From NCBI GenBank assembly GCA_019744975.1, contig JAIETP010000015.1, positions 1-56,928 on the forward strand: a DNA stretch of 56,928 nt, written 5' to 3'. The DNA is from Burkholderiales bacterium. GTDB lineage: Bacteria > Pseudomonadota > Gammaproteobacteria > Burkholderiales > SG8-41. The stretch's first letter is position 1. Every line of letters starts with the position of its first letter. Both the position numbers and the translations under genes were made by a program. A model generated the notes under the pieces. That model was not told the origin of the DNA and ran no database searches. It worked only from the letters and a program-made list of their open reading frames with translations. Below are positions 6,946 through 15,681 of the stretch, piece after piece.

Positions 6946-9882
6946 ATGATACTGACCCGTAAATCGACGAAGGCCGCTTCTTCCCAATACCCCTCCCAAA
7001 ACCGGCTTGCGCGCGGCGCGTCCGCCTTCCTCGGAAACACCATTGACCGCCGGACTTTCCTGCGTCGCAGCGGCCTCGCCGCCGGTGGCGCCGCGGCGCT
7101 GTCGCAGCTGCCGTTTTCGATGATGCGCAAGGCCGAAGCGGCGGACAAGGCACCGGCCGGCAAGCTGGAGGTCAAACGCACGATCTGCACCCACTGCTCG
7201 GTGGGTTGCGCCATAGACGCCGTGGTGCAGAACGGCGTGTGGATTCGCCAGGAGCCGGTGTTTGATTCGCCGATCAACCTCGGCGCGCATTGTGCCAAGG
7301 GCGCGTCCATTCGCGAACACGGCATGCACGAGATTTCGCATCGTCTGCGCACGCCGATGAAACTGAACGGCGGCAAGTGGGAAAAGATTTCCTGGGACCA
7401 GGCCCTGACCGAAGTCGGCGACAAGCTGATGAAGATCAAGAAGGAATCCGGTCCGGACGCGACCTTCTGGATCGGCTCGTCCAAACACAACAACGAGCAG
7501 GCCTACCTGCTGCGCAAGTTCGTGTCCTTCTTCGGCACCAACAACATGGATCACCAGGCGCGCATCTGCCATTCCACCACGGTCGCCGGTGTGGCGAATA
7601 CCTGGGGTTATGGCGCGATGACCAACTCCTACAACGACGAGCAGAATTCGAAGTGCATCCTGTTTTTCGGTTCGAATGCGGCGGAAGCGCATCCGGTGTC
7701 GATGCTGCATACGCTGCACGCCAAGGAGAACGGCGCCAAGGTCATCGTTGTTGATCCGCGTTTCACCCGGACGGCGGCCAAAGCGGATACCTATTACCGC
7801 ATCCGTTCCGGCGCCGACGTGGCATTCCTGATGGGTATGCTGCACCACATTTTCAAGAACGGCTGGGAAGACAAGGAGTACATCAAGGCCCGTGTCTATG
7901 GCATGGACAAGGCCAGGGAAGAAGCCGCCAAGTGGACGCCGGACAAGGTCGAGGAAGTCACCGGCATGAAGGAAGCCGAAGTCCGCGACGTCGCCGAAAA
8001 AATGGCCAAGAACAAGCCCAGCACCATTGTCTGGGCGATGGGTCAGACCCAGCACACCAACGGCAATGCCATCGTGCGCGCCTCATGCATCCTGCAACTG
8101 GCGCTGGGCAACGTCGGCGTGTCGGGCGGCGGCACCAACATCTATCGCGGCCATGACAACGTGCAGGGCGCCACCGACGTCGGTCCGAATCCGGACTCGC
8201 TGCCGGGCTACTACGGTATTGCCACGGGTTCATGGAAACACTTTGCCAATGTCTGGGGCGTGGACTACGAGTGGATCAAGAAGCAGTTCGCATCACAGGC
8301 GATGATGGAGAAGCCGGGCCTTACGGTATCGCGCTGGGCGGATGCGGTGCTGGAGAAAAACGAGTTGATCGACCAGGACAACAACCTGAAAGCGGTGGTG
8401 TTCTGGGGCCATGCGCCGAACAGCCAGACCCGCGGCAAGGAAATGGTCGACGCGATGAAAAAGCTCGAACTGATGGTGGTCATCGACCCCTATCCCTCGG
8501 CGACCGCGGCCATGGCGGCGATGGTGCGCAAGGACAACGTATATCTGCTGCCGGCCGCCACGCAGCTGGAATGCGCGGGTTCGGCCACGGCATCGAACCG
8601 CTCGATCCAGTGGCGCGAAAAGGTGATCGATCCGATGTTCGAGTCGCGCACCGACCACATGATCATGTACCAGCTGGCGCAGAAGTTCGGTTTCGCCAAG
8701 GAGTTCACCGCCAAGATCAAGCTGAGCAAGGGCAAGGGCGGCATGGACGAGCCGGACATGGAAGACACGCTGCGCGAGATCAATCGCGGTGTGTGGACCA
8801 TCGGTTACACCGGTCAGTCGCCGGAGCGCCTGCAGGCGCATATGCGCAACATGCATGTCTTCGACATCAAGACGCTGCGCGCCAAGGGCGGCAAGGATGC
8901 CAAGACCGGCTACGTGCTCGACGGTGATTATTTCGGCCTGCCGTGGCCTTGTTACGGCACCGCGGCGATCAAACATCCGGGCTCGCCCAATCTCTACGAC
9001 ACCTCGAAGCACATGATGGATGGCGGCGGGAATTTCCGCGCCAACTTTGGCGTCGAAAAGGATGGTGTCAATCTGCTGGCTGAGGACGGCTCGCATTCAA
9101 AAGGTGCCGATATCACCACGGGTTATCCTGAACTGGACCATGTGCTGCTGAAAAAACTCGGCTGGTGGGATGAACTCACGGAAGACGAGAAAAAAGCCGC
9201 CGAAGGCAAGAACTGGAAGACCGATCCTTCGGGCGGCATGATCCGCGTGTTCATGAAGGAACATGGCTGCCATCCCTTCGGCAACGCCAAGGCGCGTGCG
9301 GTGGTGTGGAACTTCCCGGACCCGGTGCCGCTGCACCGCGAGCCGCTGTACAGCCCGCGCGCCGACCTCGTCGAAAAATATCCGACACATGCCGACCAGA
9401 AAAACCGCTGGCGCGTGCCGGTGCTGTTCAAGACCGTGCAGGATGCCAACAAGGACGCCGGCAAGATGTATCCGCTGATCATGACCAGCGGCCGTTTGAC
9501 GGAATACGAGGGTGGCGGTGATGAGACCCGGTCGAATCCCTGGCTGGCGGAATTGCAGCAGGAGATGTTTGTCGAGATCAATCCGAAGGACGCCAACGAC
9601 CGCGGCGTGCGTAACAACGAGTATGTCTGGGTTGAATCACCGACCAAGGCGCGGCTCAAGGTCAAGACGCTGGTCACCGAACGTGTGGGAGCGGGCACGG
9701 TGTTCCTGCCGTTCCACTTTGCCGGCTGGTGGATGGGCGAGGACATGAAAAAGTATTACCCGGAAGGCGCTGCCCCGATCGTGCGCGGCGAGGCGGTCAA
9801 CACGGCGACTACTTATGGTTACGACATCGTGACCATGATGCAGGAAACCAAGACCACGCTGTGCCAGGTGTCCAAGGCATAA
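6946..9882 (+). CDS. fdhA: Formate dehydrogenase catalytic (alpha) subunit, Mo/W-bisMGD, Tat-exported
   Basis: This subunit oxidises formate to CO2 at a Mo- or W-bis-MGD centre. The 978-residue protein has an N-terminal extension of about 34 residues, then the Tat motif DRRTFLRRSG and a hydrophobic stretch ending near AEA. The mature protein should therefore be periplasmic. A [4Fe-4S] site is formed by C81, C84, C88 and C116. The active-site ligand position in ARICHSTTVAG is cysteine (C208) where many homologues carry selenocysteine, so no SECIS is needed. MGD-binding segments include WAMGQTQHTNGNA, and the C-terminal molybdopterin-binding domain is present. It lies in an operon with beta, lipoprotein and gamma genes. 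Confidence 0.96.
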   Translation: MILTRKSTKAASSQYPSQNRLARGASAFLGNTIDRRTFLRRSGLAAGGAAALSQLPFSMMRKAEAADKAPAGKLEVKRTICTHCSVGCAIDAVVQNGVWIRQEPVFDSPINLGAHCAKGASIREHGMHEISHRLRTPMKLNGGKWEKISWDQALTEVGDKLMKIKKESGPDATFWIGSSKHNNEQAYLLRKFVSFFGTNNMDHQARICHSTTVAGVANTWGYGAMTNSYNDEQNSKCILFFGSNAAEAHPVSMLHTLHAKENGAKVIVVDPRFTRTAAKADTYYRIRSGADVAFLMGMLHHIFKNGWEDKEYIKARVYGMDKAREEAAKWTPDKVEEVTGMKEAEVRDVAEKMAKNKPSTIVWAMGQTQHTNGNAIVRASCILQLALGNVGVSGGGTNIYRGHDNVQGATDVGPNPDSLPGYYGIATGSWKHFANVWGVDYEWIKKQFASQAMMEKPGLTVSRWADAVLEKNELIDQDNNLKAVVFWGHAPNSQTRGKEMVDAMKKLELMVVIDPYPSATAAMAAMVRKDNVYLLPAATQLECAGSATASNRSIQWREKVIDPMFESRTDHMIMYQLAQKFGFAKEFTAKIKLSKGKGGMDEPDMEDTLREINRGVWTIGYTGQSPERLQAHMRNMHVFDIKTLRAKGGKDAKTGYVLDGDYFGLPWPCYGTAAIKHPGSPNLYDTSKHMMDGGGNFRANFGVEKDGVNLLAEDGSHSKGADITTGYPELDHVLLKKLGWWDELTEDEKKAAEGKNWKTDPSGGMIRVFMKEHGCHPFGNAKARAVVWNFPDPVPLHREPLYSPRADLVEKYPTHADQKNRWRVPVLFKTVQDANKDAGKMYPLIMTSGRLTEYEGGGDETRSNPWLAELQQEMFVEINPKDANDRGVRNNEYVWVESPTKARLKVKTLVTERVGAGTVFLPFHFAGWWMGEDMKKYYPEGAAPIVRGEAVNTATTYGYDIVTMMQETKTTLCQVSKA

Positions 9883-9909
9883 CGACCCGATACCCGCGAG
9901 GAGAACTTT

Positions 9910-10533
9910 ATGGCCAGAATGAAATTCCTGTGTGACGCCGAGCGCTGCATCGAGTGCAACGGCTGTGTAACCGCCTGCAAGCAGGAGCACGAGGTGCCCT
10001 GGGGCGTGAACCGCCGGCGGGTGGTGACGCTCAACGACGGCCTGCCCGGCGAAAAATCGATCTCGGTCGCCTGCATGCACTGCTCGGATGCGCCGTGTAT
10101 GGCGGTGTGCCCGGTGGACTGTTTCTACAAAACCGCCGAAGGCGTGGTACTCCACGACAAGGATCTCTGCATCGGCTGCGGTTATTGCTTTTATGCCTGC
10201 CCCTTCGGCGCGCCGCAGTTCCCGCAGGACGGCGCGTTTGGCCTGCGCGGCAAAATGGACAAATGCACCTTCTGCGCCGGCGGTCCCGAGGAGGATAACT
10301 CTGCGGCCGAGTTCAAGAAATACGGCCGCAACCGTCTGGCGGAAGGCAAACTGCCGGCCTGCGCCGAGATGTGTTCGACCAAGGCGTTGCTGGGTGGTGA
10401 CGGTGACGTGGTGGCGGACATTTATCGTAATCGCGTGCTCAAGCGCGGCAAGGGTGCGGAAGTCTGGGGCTGGGGCACCGCCTACGGCAAACCGGAAAAA
10501 AGCGCGACGCCACCGGCAGGAGCCAAGTCATGA
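9910..10533 (+). CDS. fdhB: Formate dehydrogenase iron-sulfur (beta) subunit
   Basis: A 207-residue electron-transfer subunit with four ferredoxin-type cysteine groups: C13/C16/C19/C23, C55/C58/C63/C67, C87/C90/C93/C97 and C119/C122/C151/C155. It should carry electrons from the alpha subunit to the cytochrome b subunit. It has no signal peptide, consistent with piggy-back Tat export with alpha. A GAGGAG ribosome site precedes the ATG. Unlike E. coli FdnH it has no C-terminal membrane helix, so anchoring must come from the gamma subunit. Its stop overlaps the following lipoprotein start (ATGA). Confidence 0.95.
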   Translation: MARMKFLCDAERCIECNGCVTACKQEHEVPWGVNRRRVVTLNDGLPGEKSISVACMHCSDAPCMAVCPVDCFYKTAEGVVLHDKDLCIGCGYCFYACPFGAPQFPQDGAFGLRGKMDKCTFCAGGPEEDNSAAEFKKYGRNRLAEGKLPACAEMCSTKALLGGDGDVVADIYRNRVLKRGKGAEVWGWGTAYGKPEKSATPPAGAKS

Positions 10534-10751
10534 AAAAGCTGCTGGTTCCGATCATCGCCGGCGGCCTGCTCTTGCTGGCCGGTTGCGGTGAAAAGACGCA
10601 GGTCACCGTTTACAAGCAGGGCCAGTACCAGGGCAAACCCGACAAGCAGCCTTGGGACAACGCCCAGTTCAAGGGTGACAAGGTGGCCTGGGAAGCGGCC
10701 ATCAGGGCCCGCAACGGCAATCAGAACGAATACACACGCGCCAGCAATTAG
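10530..10751 (+). CDS. Small lipoprotein in the formate dehydrogenase operon
   Basis: A 73-residue protein with a lipoprotein signal: positive MKK, a hydrophobic core and a lipobox ending LLAGC (acylated Cys at about residue 19). The mature part is only about 55 residues, charged and polar, with QGKPDKQPWDN and a C-terminal ARNGNQNEYTRASN. It overlaps the beta-subunit stop by four bases and is followed nine bases later by the gamma-subunit ribosome site and gene, so it is translated with the complex. No function is known. The context suggests a periplasm-facing accessory subunit or assembly aid. Confidence 0.8.
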   Translation: MKKLLVPIIAGGLLLLAGCGEKTQVTVYKQGQYQGKPDKQPWDNAQFKGDKVAWEAAIRARNGNQNEYTRASN

Positions 10752-10762
10752 GAGGAGCAGTG

Positions 10763-11815
10763 ATGCAAGTCCGATTGAGGCAATGGCTGATGGTGGTGCT
10801 GACGGTATTCGCCTGCGGGTGGTTGCCGGCATCGGTGCTGGCCGCCGACAACAGCGCGTCGCAGGAACAGGCTGCGCGCCAGCAAACGCAGCCCGGCAAC
10901 AACGCGCCGGTCTGGCGCGATGTGCGCGGCGGTGACAATCCCTACCAGACCACGCAGGTTCGCGGCATCGAATCCACTGTGCTGATGCAGCCCGCCGGCG
11001 AGACCTGGCGGCAACTGCGCAACGGGCCGATCACCATTTATGGCGGCTGGCTGATTGTCGCGGTGATGATACTCATCGGCGCGTTTTACGCCTTAAAAGG
11101 GCCGATGAAGCTGCACGACCGGCCGACCGGGCGCCGCATGCTGCGCTTCGGTGCATGGGATCGCATGGTGCACTGGGGTGCCGCGATCAGTTTTGTGTTG
11201 CTGGCGGTGACCGGCATCATCATCCTGTTCGGCAAACACATCCTGCTGCCGGTTTTCGGTTACACGCTGTTTGCCTGGCTCGCGATACTGGCGAAAAACA
11301 TCCACAATTTTGTCGGCCCGGTATTCGCGTTCTGCACCATTTTGATGTTCCTTACCTTCGTCAAGGACAACCTGCCGAAGCTGTACGACATTCAGTGGAT
11401 TGCCAAGGCGGGCGGACTGTTCAGCGGCAAACACGTGCCCTCGGGGCGTTTCAACGCCGGCGAGAAGGCCTGGTTCTGGGGCGGCGTAACGCTGCTCGGC
11501 ATCGTGGTCAGCGTCACCGGATTTATACTGAATTTCCCGAATTTCGAGCAAGGTCGGGAATTGATGCAACAGGCCAATGTGATCCATGCCATTGCTTCCA
11601 TCGTGTTCATGACCCTGTCGCTGGGCCATATCTACATGGGTACCATCGGCGTTGAAGGCGCTTACGAGTCCATGCGTACCGGTTATGTGGACGAAGCCTG
11701 GGCCCGCGAACATCATGAATACTGGTATCAGGACACGGTGGCCAACAACAAAAGCGGCGGCGGGGCGGCAAAACCTGCTGCGGCATCGGCATTAAAGGAG
11801 GGGTGGAAAGCATGA
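10763..11815 (+). CDS. Formate dehydrogenase cytochrome b (gamma) subunit
   Basis: A 350-residue membrane subunit that takes electrons from the Fe-S subunit through b hemes to the quinone pool. An N-terminal signal peptide (about residues 1-27) is followed by a Gln-rich periplasmic stretch, one helix near 90-112, then helices near 135-158, 163-197, 237-256 and 270-295. Candidate heme-ligand histidines are in MVHWGAAISF, KNIHNFVGP, VIHAIASI and SLGHIYMG. GGAGGAG at 10751-10757 suits the ATG at 10763 better than the in-frame GTG three bases earlier. The signal-bearing N-terminal extension is longer than in E. coli FdnI. Its stop overlaps the next gene (ATGA). Confidence 0.92.
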   Translation: MQVRLRQWLMVVLTVFACGWLPASVLAADNSASQEQAARQQTQPGNNAPVWRDVRGGDNPYQTTQVRGIESTVLMQPAGETWRQLRNGPITIYGGWLIVAVMILIGAFYALKGPMKLHDRPTGRRMLRFGAWDRMVHWGAAISFVLLAVTGIIILFGKHILLPVFGYTLFAWLAILAKNIHNFVGPVFAFCTILMFLTFVKDNLPKLYDIQWIAKAGGLFSGKHVPSGRFNAGEKAWFWGGVTLLGIVVSVTGFILNFPNFEQGRELMQQANVIHAIASIVFMTLSLGHIYMGTIGVEGAYESMRTGYVDEAWAREHHEYWYQDTVANNKSGGGAAKPAAASALKEGWKA

Positions 11816-12057
11816 ACGCGCCTAAAATATGGAAAATAATTCCGGCATTGCTGGTATGTGGCGCGGTGGGGATGGCATCGGCGAAATTGCCGGCGCCGCC
11901 GCCGGTGGATCCGGTGAAGGCGGAAGAGGCCAAGAAAAAAGCGGCAGAGACCGCTAAAAAGGATGCCGATGACTTGGCCAAAGCCCAGGATCGGGCGGCG
12001 AATCACTACAAAAAACAAAAAGGCGGGGCCAAGGCCACAACCACTGCCAAGAAATGA
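11812..12057 (+). CDS. Small exported Lys/Ala-rich protein closing the formate dehydrogenase operon
   Basis: An 81-residue protein with a Sec-type signal peptide (cut expected after MASA, about residue 24), a Pro-rich joint KLPAPPPVDPVK, and a highly charged Lys/Ala/Glu helix-forming tail (about 35-81) ending in TTTAKK. AAGGAGGGG lies eight bases before the ATG, and the start overlaps the gamma-subunit stop. No family is recognised beyond its position as the last gene before a strong terminator. The charged helical tail could act as a periplasmic spacer or partner-binding helix. This is inference. Confidence 0.75.
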   Translation: MNAPKIWKIIPALLVCGAVGMASAKLPAPPPVDPVKAEEAKKKAAETAKKDADDLAKAQDRAANHYKKQKGGAKATTTAKK

Positions 12058-12103
12058 CGTAAATGCAAACGCAAATGCGGACGTAAAAAACGGAAGCGGC
12101 AGC

Positions 12104-12141
12104 AAATTAAAAAGCCCGGCAACCCCCGGGCTTTTTAATTT
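12104..12141 (+). terminator. Rho-independent terminator of the formate dehydrogenase operon
   Basis: A perfect 16-bp stem (12104-12119 paired with 12126-12141) has the GC core AGCCCGG/CCGGGCT inside A/T tracts and a six-base loop, followed by more T-rich sequence. The A-tract on one side and T-tract on the other make it usable from both strands. It could also stop read-through from the convergent TRAP-protein gene. Confidence 0.93.
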
Positions 12142-12151
12142 GTCTTTTTTG

Positions 12152-12180
12152 TTTATTTTATCAATAAAAACAAATACTTA
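12152..12180 (+). repeat. Dispersed G-free AT element, copy A
   Basis: Lies downstream of the formate dehydrogenase terminator and contains the exact core AATAAAAACAAATACTTA. Its last 22 bases are identical to copy C (40252-40280, opposite strand). It points the same way as the operon it follows and sits in a convergent gap eight bases before the next gene's stop codon. Function is unknown. Confidence 0.7.
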
Positions 12181-12187
12181 CGATAGA

Positions 12188-13132
12188 TCAGCTTATTTTC
12201 CCGATGCTGTCTTCAAGCAAACCCCAGGCCGTGGCGCCGGTGCTGTCGCGCCAGCGCCGGTAAAAACCGGCTTCACACAAACGTTCCCGGAAGGCCTTGC
12301 GATCCACGGTGGTGGCGCTCATGCCCCAGCCGGCAATCTTTGATTCCAGCGCCCGGTTCAGTGCATCGGTGTGCGCGCGTTGGCGCGCAACGTGTTTGCG
12401 CGCGCAGCCTTCGATGATTTGTTGCACATCGGCGGGGAGTTTGTCCCAGAACTTGCGGCTGGCGATCAGGTTGAAGCCGGACCACATGTGGCTGGTCAGT
12501 GCGACGTGTTTGGTGACTTCATGCAGGCGCAGCGCTTCGGTGATCGACAGCGGATTTTCCTGGGCGTCGATTTCATGGTTCTGCAGCGCTGCGTACAGTT
12601 TCAACACATTGACTTCGACCGGCACCGCGCCGAGGCTGGCAAAGGCATCGGCAAACATCCTGCCTTCAGGAATGCGGATGCGCAGGCCTTCCAGATCTTC
12701 GGCTTTGCGGACGGGTTTGTCGGTGGTTGAAATGTGGCGAAAACCGTTTTCGAGCAGGCCGTAGGGCAGGGCGTGGATGCCTTTGGCGGCGAGTTCGCGG
12801 CGCAGGTAATCGCCAAGCGGACCGTCCAGTGTTTTGTGCACCTGCGCGTGGTCGCTGAACGCAAACGGCAGTCCCTGGATTTCCATCGCCGGCACCAGCG
12901 GGCCGAGGATGCCGCCCATCAGCACATAGAACTCGATCTCGCCGGCGATCAGCAGGTCGACGATGGCCAGGTGCGAGCCGGGCAGCCCGGCATTGCCGGC
13001 GGTGACGCTGGCGGTGAAACGGCCGTCAGTGGCCTGTTCGACTTCCTGCCACAGGTCGACGAGGAAGGGGTGGACGTGGCTGTCGGCTGAAAGGTAATGA
13101 TATTGCCGGGCCCGCCATTGCGGCGCGCTCAT
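12188..13132 (-). CDS. TRAP-type solute-binding protein (DctP family), without signal peptide
   Basis: A 314-residue protein with the DctP-family fold. Segments include AIVDLLIAGEIEFYVLMGG, the GFRHISTTDKPVRKAEDLEGLRIR-like region (about 130-155), the conserved VEVNVLKLYAALQNHEIDAQENP stretch and a C-terminal helical region. TRAP binding proteins normally deliver organic acids in the periplasm to DctQM permeases. Here no signal peptide is visible from the predicted ATG, and no dctQ or dctM gene is nearby. The start overlaps the VOC protein stop by four bases (ATGA). It may be a cytoplasmic sensor, use an unrecognised export route, or be mis-started. Confidence 0.85.
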   Translation of the reverse strand: MSAPQWRARQYHYLSADSHVHPFLVDLWQEVEQATDGRFTASVTAGNAGLPGSHLAIVDLLIAGEIEFYVLMGGILGPLVPAMEIQGLPFAFSDHAQVHKTLDGPLGDYLRRELAAKGIHALPYGLLENGFRHISTTDKPVRKAEDLEGLRIRIPEGRMFADAFASLGAVPVEVNVLKLYAALQNHEIDAQENPLSITEALRLHEVTKHVALTSHMWSGFNLIASRKFWDKLPADVQQIIEGCARKHVARQRAHTDALNRALESKIAGWGMSATTVDRKAFRERLCEAGFYRRWRDSTGATAWGLLEDSIGKIS

Positions 13133-13587
13133 GCCGGCAGTGCCGAGGCCATCAGCTCCGGATTGATGCCCTCAGCTTCGGCATTGGAAAAATTCAGCTC
13201 CACCTTGACGCCGTTGGGATCGAACAGGAACAGCTGGAACAATCCCTGGTCGCTGACCATGCGCTGGCGGAACTCCACTTTTTTGTCGCGCAGATGCTCC
13301 ATCATGCCGCGCAATCCGGTGCAGCGAAAGGCCATGTGGTCGATCACGCCGCTACCCTGTGTTGCCTCCGATTGCTGGCCAAGGTAGGCCTTGCGGTTGG
13401 CACTGACGCCTTTGCCGCCCTCCGTCAGATGCACCACGTCCTTGTCGCCGAGATACAGCCAGACCACCGGAAACTTGAAATCCGGGTGCGGGCCTTCGCG
13501 GAAACCCAGCACATCGACGTACCAGTCGCGGGTGGCCTTGAGGTCGGCGGTCTGGATCAGAAAATGTTCAAGGTGGCTGACGGGCAT
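13129..13587 (-). CDS. VOC-family (glyoxalase/extradiol dioxygenase fold) protein
   Basis: A 152-residue single-domain vicinal-oxygen-chelate protein. It opens with HLEHFLIQTADLKATRDWY and contains VIDHMAFRCTGL and a C-terminal FDPNGVKVELNF, which give candidate metal ligands (His in HLEHF, His in DHMAF, Glu in KVELNF). Such enzymes include glyoxalases, epimerases and ring-cleaving dioxygenases, and the substrate cannot be read from sequence. AAGGAA precedes the ATG at 13587, and the longer in-frame extension is antisense to the Bug gene. It is co-directional with the flanking binding-protein genes. Confidence 0.88.
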   Translation of the reverse strand: MPVSHLEHFLIQTADLKATRDWYVDVLGFREGPHPDFKFPVVWLYLGDKDVVHLTEGGKGVSANRKAYLGQQSEATQGSGVIDHMAFRCTGLRGMMEHLRDKKVEFRQRMVSDQGLFQLFLFDPNGVKVELNFSNAEAEGINPELMASALPA

Positions 13588-13600
13588 GGCGTGTTCCTTT

Positions 13601-14575
13601 TCAGTTGGCCTTGATGCCGGCGGTTTTGGCGAGTTTGGCAAAATCCTCGACATTACGGCGGATGAAGCTGTTGTACTCGTCGAGCGATGCGCTGGCGACC
13701 AGCGGAATGCCGATTTTGTCAAAACGCTCGCGCAGGGATTCGACTGCAACGGCCTTGACCACTTCGGCGCGCAGCTTTTCGGCGATGTCGCGGGGTGTAC
13801 CGGCCGGCGCCATCAGGCCGTTGAAGGTGGTGTCATGGAAACCCTTGACGCCGGATTCATCGATGGTCGGCAGGTCGGGAAACAGGGGGGTGCGTTTGGT
13901 GCTGGTCACGGCCAGCGCGCGCAACCGGCCGGACTTGATGTAGGCCGCCGAGGTGCTGACCTGATCGAACATCAGCATGATCTGGCCGCCGACCAGATCG
14001 GTGGTTGCCGGCGCGTTGCCTTTGTACGGAATGTGCATCAGCCTGATGCCGGCCTGCTGGCCGAGCATCTCGGCGGCAACATGGCCGGTGCCGCCGACGC
14101 CGGCGGAGCCGTAGGTCAGCTCACCGAGGCGCTTCTTGGCCAGTGCAATGAATTCGCGGAAGTTTTTGACCGGCAGCGAGGGATTGACCACCACCACCAT
14201 CGGGATGTCGCAGGTCTGCGAAACCCCGGTGAAATCCTTGACCGGATCGTAGCCGGCGTCGGGGAGTATGGCCGGCACCCGGGCAAAGGTATTGGCGATG
14301 GCGAGCAGCGTATAACCGTCGGCGGGCTGGCCTTTGACGAAGCGGGTGCCGAGCAGTGCGCTGGCCCCCGGGCGGTTTTCCACCAGCACCTGCTGCCCGA
14401 GCTGTTTGCTCAGTTGTTCTGCAACACCACGCGCGACAATGTCCACGTTCCCGCCGGCCGCCAGCGGATTGATGATGCGGATGATTTTTGTCGGATACGG
14501 GCCGGCTTGGCCCCAGGCCGCAGCGGTGGTCAGTCCGGTGATGGCCGCAATGGCGGCAACAGCGATGCGTTTCAT
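13601..14575 (-). CDS. Bug-family (TctC-like) tripartite tricarboxylate transporter binding protein
   Basis: A 324-residue periplasmic binding protein with a Sec signal (MKRIAVAAIAAITGLTTAAAW, cut near AAWGQA). Family hallmarks are YPTKIIRIINPLAAGGNVDIVAR, ENRPGASALLGTRFV, LTYGSAGVGGTGH and HIPYKGNAPATTDLVGGQI. These proteins bind carboxylates for TctAB permeases or act as free sensors, and they are hugely expanded in Burkholderiales. No tctA/tctB is nearby, so this is an orphan receptor, as is common in that group. It lies 13 bases before the VOC gene and is probably co-transcribed with it. Confidence 0.95.
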   Translation of the reverse strand: MKRIAVAAIAAITGLTTAAAWGQAGPYPTKIIRIINPLAAGGNVDIVARGVAEQLSKQLGQQVLVENRPGASALLGTRFVKGQPADGYTLLAIANTFARVPAILPDAGYDPVKDFTGVSQTCDIPMVVVVNPSLPVKNFREFIALAKKRLGELTYGSAGVGGTGHVAAEMLGQQAGIRLMHIPYKGNAPATTDLVGGQIMLMFDQVSTSAAYIKSGRLRALAVTSTKRTPLFPDLPTIDESGVKGFHDTTFNGLMAPAGTPRDIAEKLRAEVVKAVAVESLRERFDKIGIPLVASASLDEYNSFIRRNVEDFAKLAKTAGIKAN

Positions 14576-14654
14576 GATGACTTCTCCGGTTGGTACGGTT
14601 TTTTATTGGATTGCAGCATTGTGCGGTGCCCCATGCCGTCGGGCAAGTAAGGCC

Positions 14655-15656
14655 CTAGACCTTGACGGTCACGATGCGCCGTTCGTCGATCGATTGCAGC
14701 ACGGCGTTGGTGACCGCCACGGTGTAGAGGCTGTCCTCGCCGTCCGGCAGCAGACTGCGCCCGCCGCGCACATCGGTCTCGAAGGCCTGCACCTGCAGGT
14801 CGTAGGCCGGGCTGACCGGGAAACGTTCCTCGGTGCTGCCTGTGGCATCACGGATGGTGATCACATGCTCCTTGGCGAAGCGCAGGGGCGAGGTGACCAG
14901 CGTGGCTTTTTCGCCTTCGATCAGCAGGTTGTTTTCGGCGCTGGCGACTTCACGCGTGGCCTTGGCCAGCGCGTGGCAGTCGCCGTCGAGGCGGCCGAGC
15001 ACGGTCATCGTGTCATCGGGTTTTTTGTCACGGCGGTCGGGACGGGTGAATGCCGCGACTTCGACGAAGCGTTGCCCGCTGACGTACTGGATCAGGTCGA
15101 GCAGATGTACGCCGACGTCGTACATCACGCCGCTTTGTTCAAAATCGTTGCGCCAGGAGACCCGCGAACCGAGGCCGGAGGCGCGTTCCAGAGAAATTTC
15201 CGCGAGGCGCCCGAGGCGTCCCGACTGCACGATTTCGCGGGCGCGGACGATGGCGGCATCGAGCCGGATCTGGTGCGCGATGCGCAGTACTATGCCGGCG
15301 TCGCGGCAGGCTTTGACCATTTCGCGGGCGTGCGCGGTTTTCATCGCGAAGGGTTTTTCGCAGAGGATGTGTTTGCCGGCGCGGGCGAGTGTCAGCACCG
15401 CGGCATGGTGCATGGCATTGGGCAGCGCGATGTAGACGGCATCGACCCCGGAATCCGCGGCCAGACTGTCGAGGTCGGCATGCGTGCGCGCGACCTTGAA
15501 TTTGTCGGCGAAAGCCCGACTTTTATCCGGCGTGCTGCCGAGGCAGGCGACGAGTTGTGAACCGGGGCTTTTGACGATGCCCGGTGCGACAAAATCGGTG
15601 GCGACCCAACCCAAGCCGACGACGGCCCAGTGGATCGGTTTATTGGTATTGCTCAT
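14655..15656 (-). CDS. Gfo/Idh/MocA-family NAD(P)-dependent oxidoreductase
   Basis: A 333-residue protein with an N-terminal Rossmann motif (WAVVGLGWVATDFVAPGI, about residues 8-25), the cofactor-site motif CEKPFA with its conserved lysine, and the C-terminal domain with GVMYDVGVHLLDLIQYV (catalytic His region). Family members oxidise sugars, inositols or related polyols, and the substrate is unknown here. The ATG at 15656 is chosen because the upstream extension runs into an intergenic inverted repeat. The leftward block it leads (oxidoreductase, Bug, VOC, TRAP binding protein) looks like a small carbon-source module inserted between the formate dehydrogenase and moeA segments. Confidence 0.9.
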   Translation of the reverse strand: MSNTNKPIHWAVVGLGWVATDFVAPGIVKSPGSQLVACLGSTPDKSRAFADKFKVARTHADLDSLAADSGVDAVYIALPNAMHHAAVLTLARAGKHILCEKPFAMKTAHAREMVKACRDAGIVLRIAHQIRLDAAIVRAREIVQSGRLGRLAEISLERASGLGSRVSWRNDFEQSGVMYDVGVHLLDLIQYVSGQRFVEVAAFTRPDRRDKKPDDTMTVLGRLDGDCHALAKATREVASAENNLLIEGEKATLVTSPLRFAKEHVITIRDATGSTEERFPVSPAYDLQVQAFETDVRGGRSLLPDGEDSLYTVAVTNAVLQSIDERRIVTVKV

Positions 15657-15681
15657 GCGGTGTTTTTTTTCACTGTTGAGA

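Noticed and set aside
6700-8055. 451-aa open frame on the minus strand
   Set aside because: Antisense to the Tat peptide and formate dehydrogenase alpha genes, which carry clear family motifs on the other strand.
6946-9882. Selenocysteine (in-frame TGA) in formate dehydrogenase
   Set aside because: The ligand position is an ordinary cysteine codon (C208) and no internal TGA exists.
13391-14650. 419-aa open frame on the plus strand
   Set aside because: Antisense to the Bug binding-protein gene. No domain-like pattern.
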